Shown: positions 4,374-5,406 of the stretch, one piece after another
Position numbering within the stretch: position 1 is the first letter of the stretch
How the letters are laid out: each line of letters begins with the position of its first letter
DNA from: an uncultured Bacteroidales bacterium
Lineage (GTDB): Bacteria > Bacteroidota > Bacteroidia > Bacteroidales > UBA932
Reading direction: 5' to 3'
Assembly (NCBI GenBank): GCA_946627685.1
Contig: CAMOVV010000099.1
Span: 1 to 5,406, forward strand
DNA length: 5,406 nt
Position numbers and translations under genes: made by a program
The notes under the pieces: model-generated
The model's database searches: none
The model's input: only the letters and a program-made list of their open reading frames with translations
What the model was told of the DNA's origin: nothing

Positions 4374-5018
4374 TTATCCTTTATATCTGGTTCCGTCTTC
4401 CGTGAACTCGTAAGTGTTACCAAGGATGGTTTCTTCGATGTTTTCATCATCGTAGTTATATTCCTGGTCGCGTTCCCACTGTTTAAAGAAATCGTGGAGC
4501 ATATCGTCTATGAAATCCTTAATCGTGCGGTGCTTGCGCACGTATTCATAGCGTTTCTCCATGTAGTCGTCTACAACGGCGCTCGTCCAGCTTCCGGTAA
4601 GGCAGTAGTTTCGCTCAAACAGCACCTTAGAATTACGCTTGGTGTAATCAAGGCCCGCAGGATGCTCTTTGTCAACCGGAACTTTGCGGAATGAGGAAGA
4701 ATAGAATCTTCCCTTTCGGCAGTACTGCTCCACCGCGTCCAGATAACGCACGAGGAATTTTGGTTCATTGCTTATAGTGGAGAATCTTGAGTTCTCATTG
4801 AAACGCCAAAGGGAATAGGTGCCGGGATAGCCCACGCACCAATCGTACACTTGGATTTCAAAGATTTTCTGAATCTTCTCCAGTGCGGAACGGTAATCGT
4901 CCGCATCGAAGTCGCAGAGCATGGAACCGATAGTTTCACGCATATTCTCCACGGCATTCTTTTTTGCCGTATCGGAGAGCTCGTCGTATTGGTAGATGTT
5001 AAGTGTGATTGTTCTCAT
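4374..5018 (-). CDS. Conserved mobile-element protein of unknown function (ELSDTAKKNAVEN type)
   Basis: The 214-aa protein opens with IYQYDELSDTAKKNAVENMRE (8-28), the pattern 'y.F.ELsd.AK..Ai.n' known from many phage and conjugative-element proteins of unknown role. It ends with NTYEFTEDGTRY (201-212), also typical of that group. In between lie YDWCVGYPGTYSLWRFN (58-74) and a helical, acidic C-terminal third (149-195) rich in Asp, Glu and aromatics. There is no signal peptide or membrane segment. The ATG at 5018 opens directly onto the conserved motif, so the start is good. A partial ATCAAAT block lies only 4 nt before the ATG, closer than the other leader copies. Length is complete for the type and no frameshift is seen. 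Its function is not known to me. Confidence 0.8.
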   Translation of the reverse strand: MRTITLNIYQYDELSDTAKKNAVENMRETIGSMLCDFDADDYRSALEKIQKIFEIQVYDWCVGYPGTYSLWRFNENSRFSTISNEPKFLVRYLDAVEQYCRKGRFYSSSFRKVPVDKEHPAGLDYTKRNSKVLFERNYCLTGSWTSAVVDDYMEKRYEYVRKHRTIKDFIDDMLHDFFKQWERDQEYNYDDENIEETILGNTYEFTEDGTRYKG

Positions 5019-5022
5019 GGTG

Positions 5023-5030
5023 ATTTGATT
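5023..5030 (-). promoter_or_regulatory. Partial leader block before the 5018 gene
   Basis: In minus-strand sense AATCAAAT matches the 3' half of the leader element, but it sits 4 nt from the ATG instead of 10-11. The preceding stretch is A-rich without the AACAAACC half. It is probably an ordinary A-rich translation leader, or a diverged copy. Confidence 0.25.
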
Positions 5031-5055
5031 TTATTTCAATTTTCTTTTTCACGGT

Positions 5056-5406
5056 TCACCAGATTTCTACGAGTTCATCTTCATGTACGGAGAGGAAGTC
5101 GTCGATGCCGTCGTATTTCCTGACAGGCATCATCTCGATATCCTCCTTGGAGAAGTACTCCGGATAGGTACGGAAGGTCTTCTCGAGGTAATCCCTCGTG
5201 AGTTTTTCCGCTTTTACTGGGATTCCGTCTTTCTCTACGAGGAGGTGGCGTCCGTTGGATCCTGGTGTCTTGTTGCAGATGGCCGTGTTGAATCCTTCCT
5301 GGTTCTCCGTCGCCTGGATGTAACCGACGTGCTTCTCGTCGGAGAAGTAACCGTAGGACTCGGACGGGGCTTTCGACAGGAAGACGCGGAGGGCCATGTT
5401 GAGCAT
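5056..5406 (-). CDS. Unknown protein, possibly truncated at the right edge
   Basis: The frame is open to the window edge, where an ATG happens to occupy the last three bases. Another ATG is three codons further in (MALRVFLSK). Either could be the start, or the gene may extend beyond the window, since no upstream leader can be inspected. The visible 116 residues belong to no family I recognise. They run ALRVFLSKAPSESYGYFSDEKHVGY (5-29), a probably beta-rich part, then a helical segment LTRDYLEKTFRTYPEYFSKEDIE (69-91), and end with an acidic tail SVHEDELVEIW. The stop at 5056 is 37 nt upstream of the next ATG in the same direction, as in an operon. No signal peptide or membrane segment is visible in this part. 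Confidence 0.65.
   Translation of the reverse strand: MLNMALRVFLSKAPSESYGYFSDEKHVGYIQATENQEGFNTAICNKTPGSNGRHLLVEKDGIPVKAEKLTRDYLEKTFRTYPEYFSKEDIEMMPVRKYDGIDDFLSVHEDELVEIW

Noticed and set aside
4346..4450. Start at 4450 for the DUF1566-like gene
   Set aside because: It would overlap the 3' end of the 214-aa gene and translate through the leader block. The ATG at 4345 gives the N-terminus expected for the family.

Overview
The window looks like part of a mobile element (phage or integrative/conjugative element) from a Bacteroidales-type bacterium. That assignment is inference. It rests on A-rich gene leaders without Shine-Dalgarno sequences, a DUF1566/Lcl-C-like protein of the kind common in Bacteroides, and a cytosine methyltransferase with the variant 'LECTNFS' catalytic motif that I associate with Bacteroidetes elements. 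No integrase, structural or conjugation gene lies in the window, so the type of element cannot be decided.

Layout. All convincing genes lie on the minus strand and read right to left: an unknown protein cut or just starting at the right edge (5056-5406), a 214-aa conserved mobile-element protein (4374-5018), a 174-aa DUF1566-like protein (3821-4345), a 100-aa unknown (3410-3712), a strongly acidic 134-aa unknown (2945-3349), a 230-aa unknown (2187-2879) and a 569-aa DNA cytosine-5 methyltransferase (470-2179). Gaps are 7 to 108 nt, consistent with one operon. The methyltransferase ATG is only 7 nt past the upstream stop, which suggests translational coupling. A further minus-strand gene may begin at position 19 and run off the left edge. 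The methyltransferase is clearly richer in G+C than genes 2945-3712, so the cluster is probably a mosaic.

Two features stand out. First, a nearly identical 15-16 nt leader block (minus-strand sense ACAAACCAATCAAAT) lies 10-11 nt before the ATG of three consecutive unrelated genes. A diverged copy sits at the same spacing before a fourth, and possible copies lie elsewhere. It fixes start codons and may be a shared translation or regulatory signal. Second, the 450-nt stretch 20-469 past the methyltransferase has no credible gene but folds into an elaborate structure. It contains a 97-nt hairpin (178-274) with about 40 pairs, a 40-nt hairpin (293-332) and a closing stem that competes with a downstream copy of CATTCG. 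Several pairs are G-U only when read on the + strand, which points to a + strand RNA antisense in direction to the operon. I do not recognise a known RNA family.

How the genes work together is mostly unknown. The methyltransferase has no restriction partner here and probably protects or marks the element's DNA. The small proteins are typical of accessory cargo and cannot be assigned functions from sequence alone.
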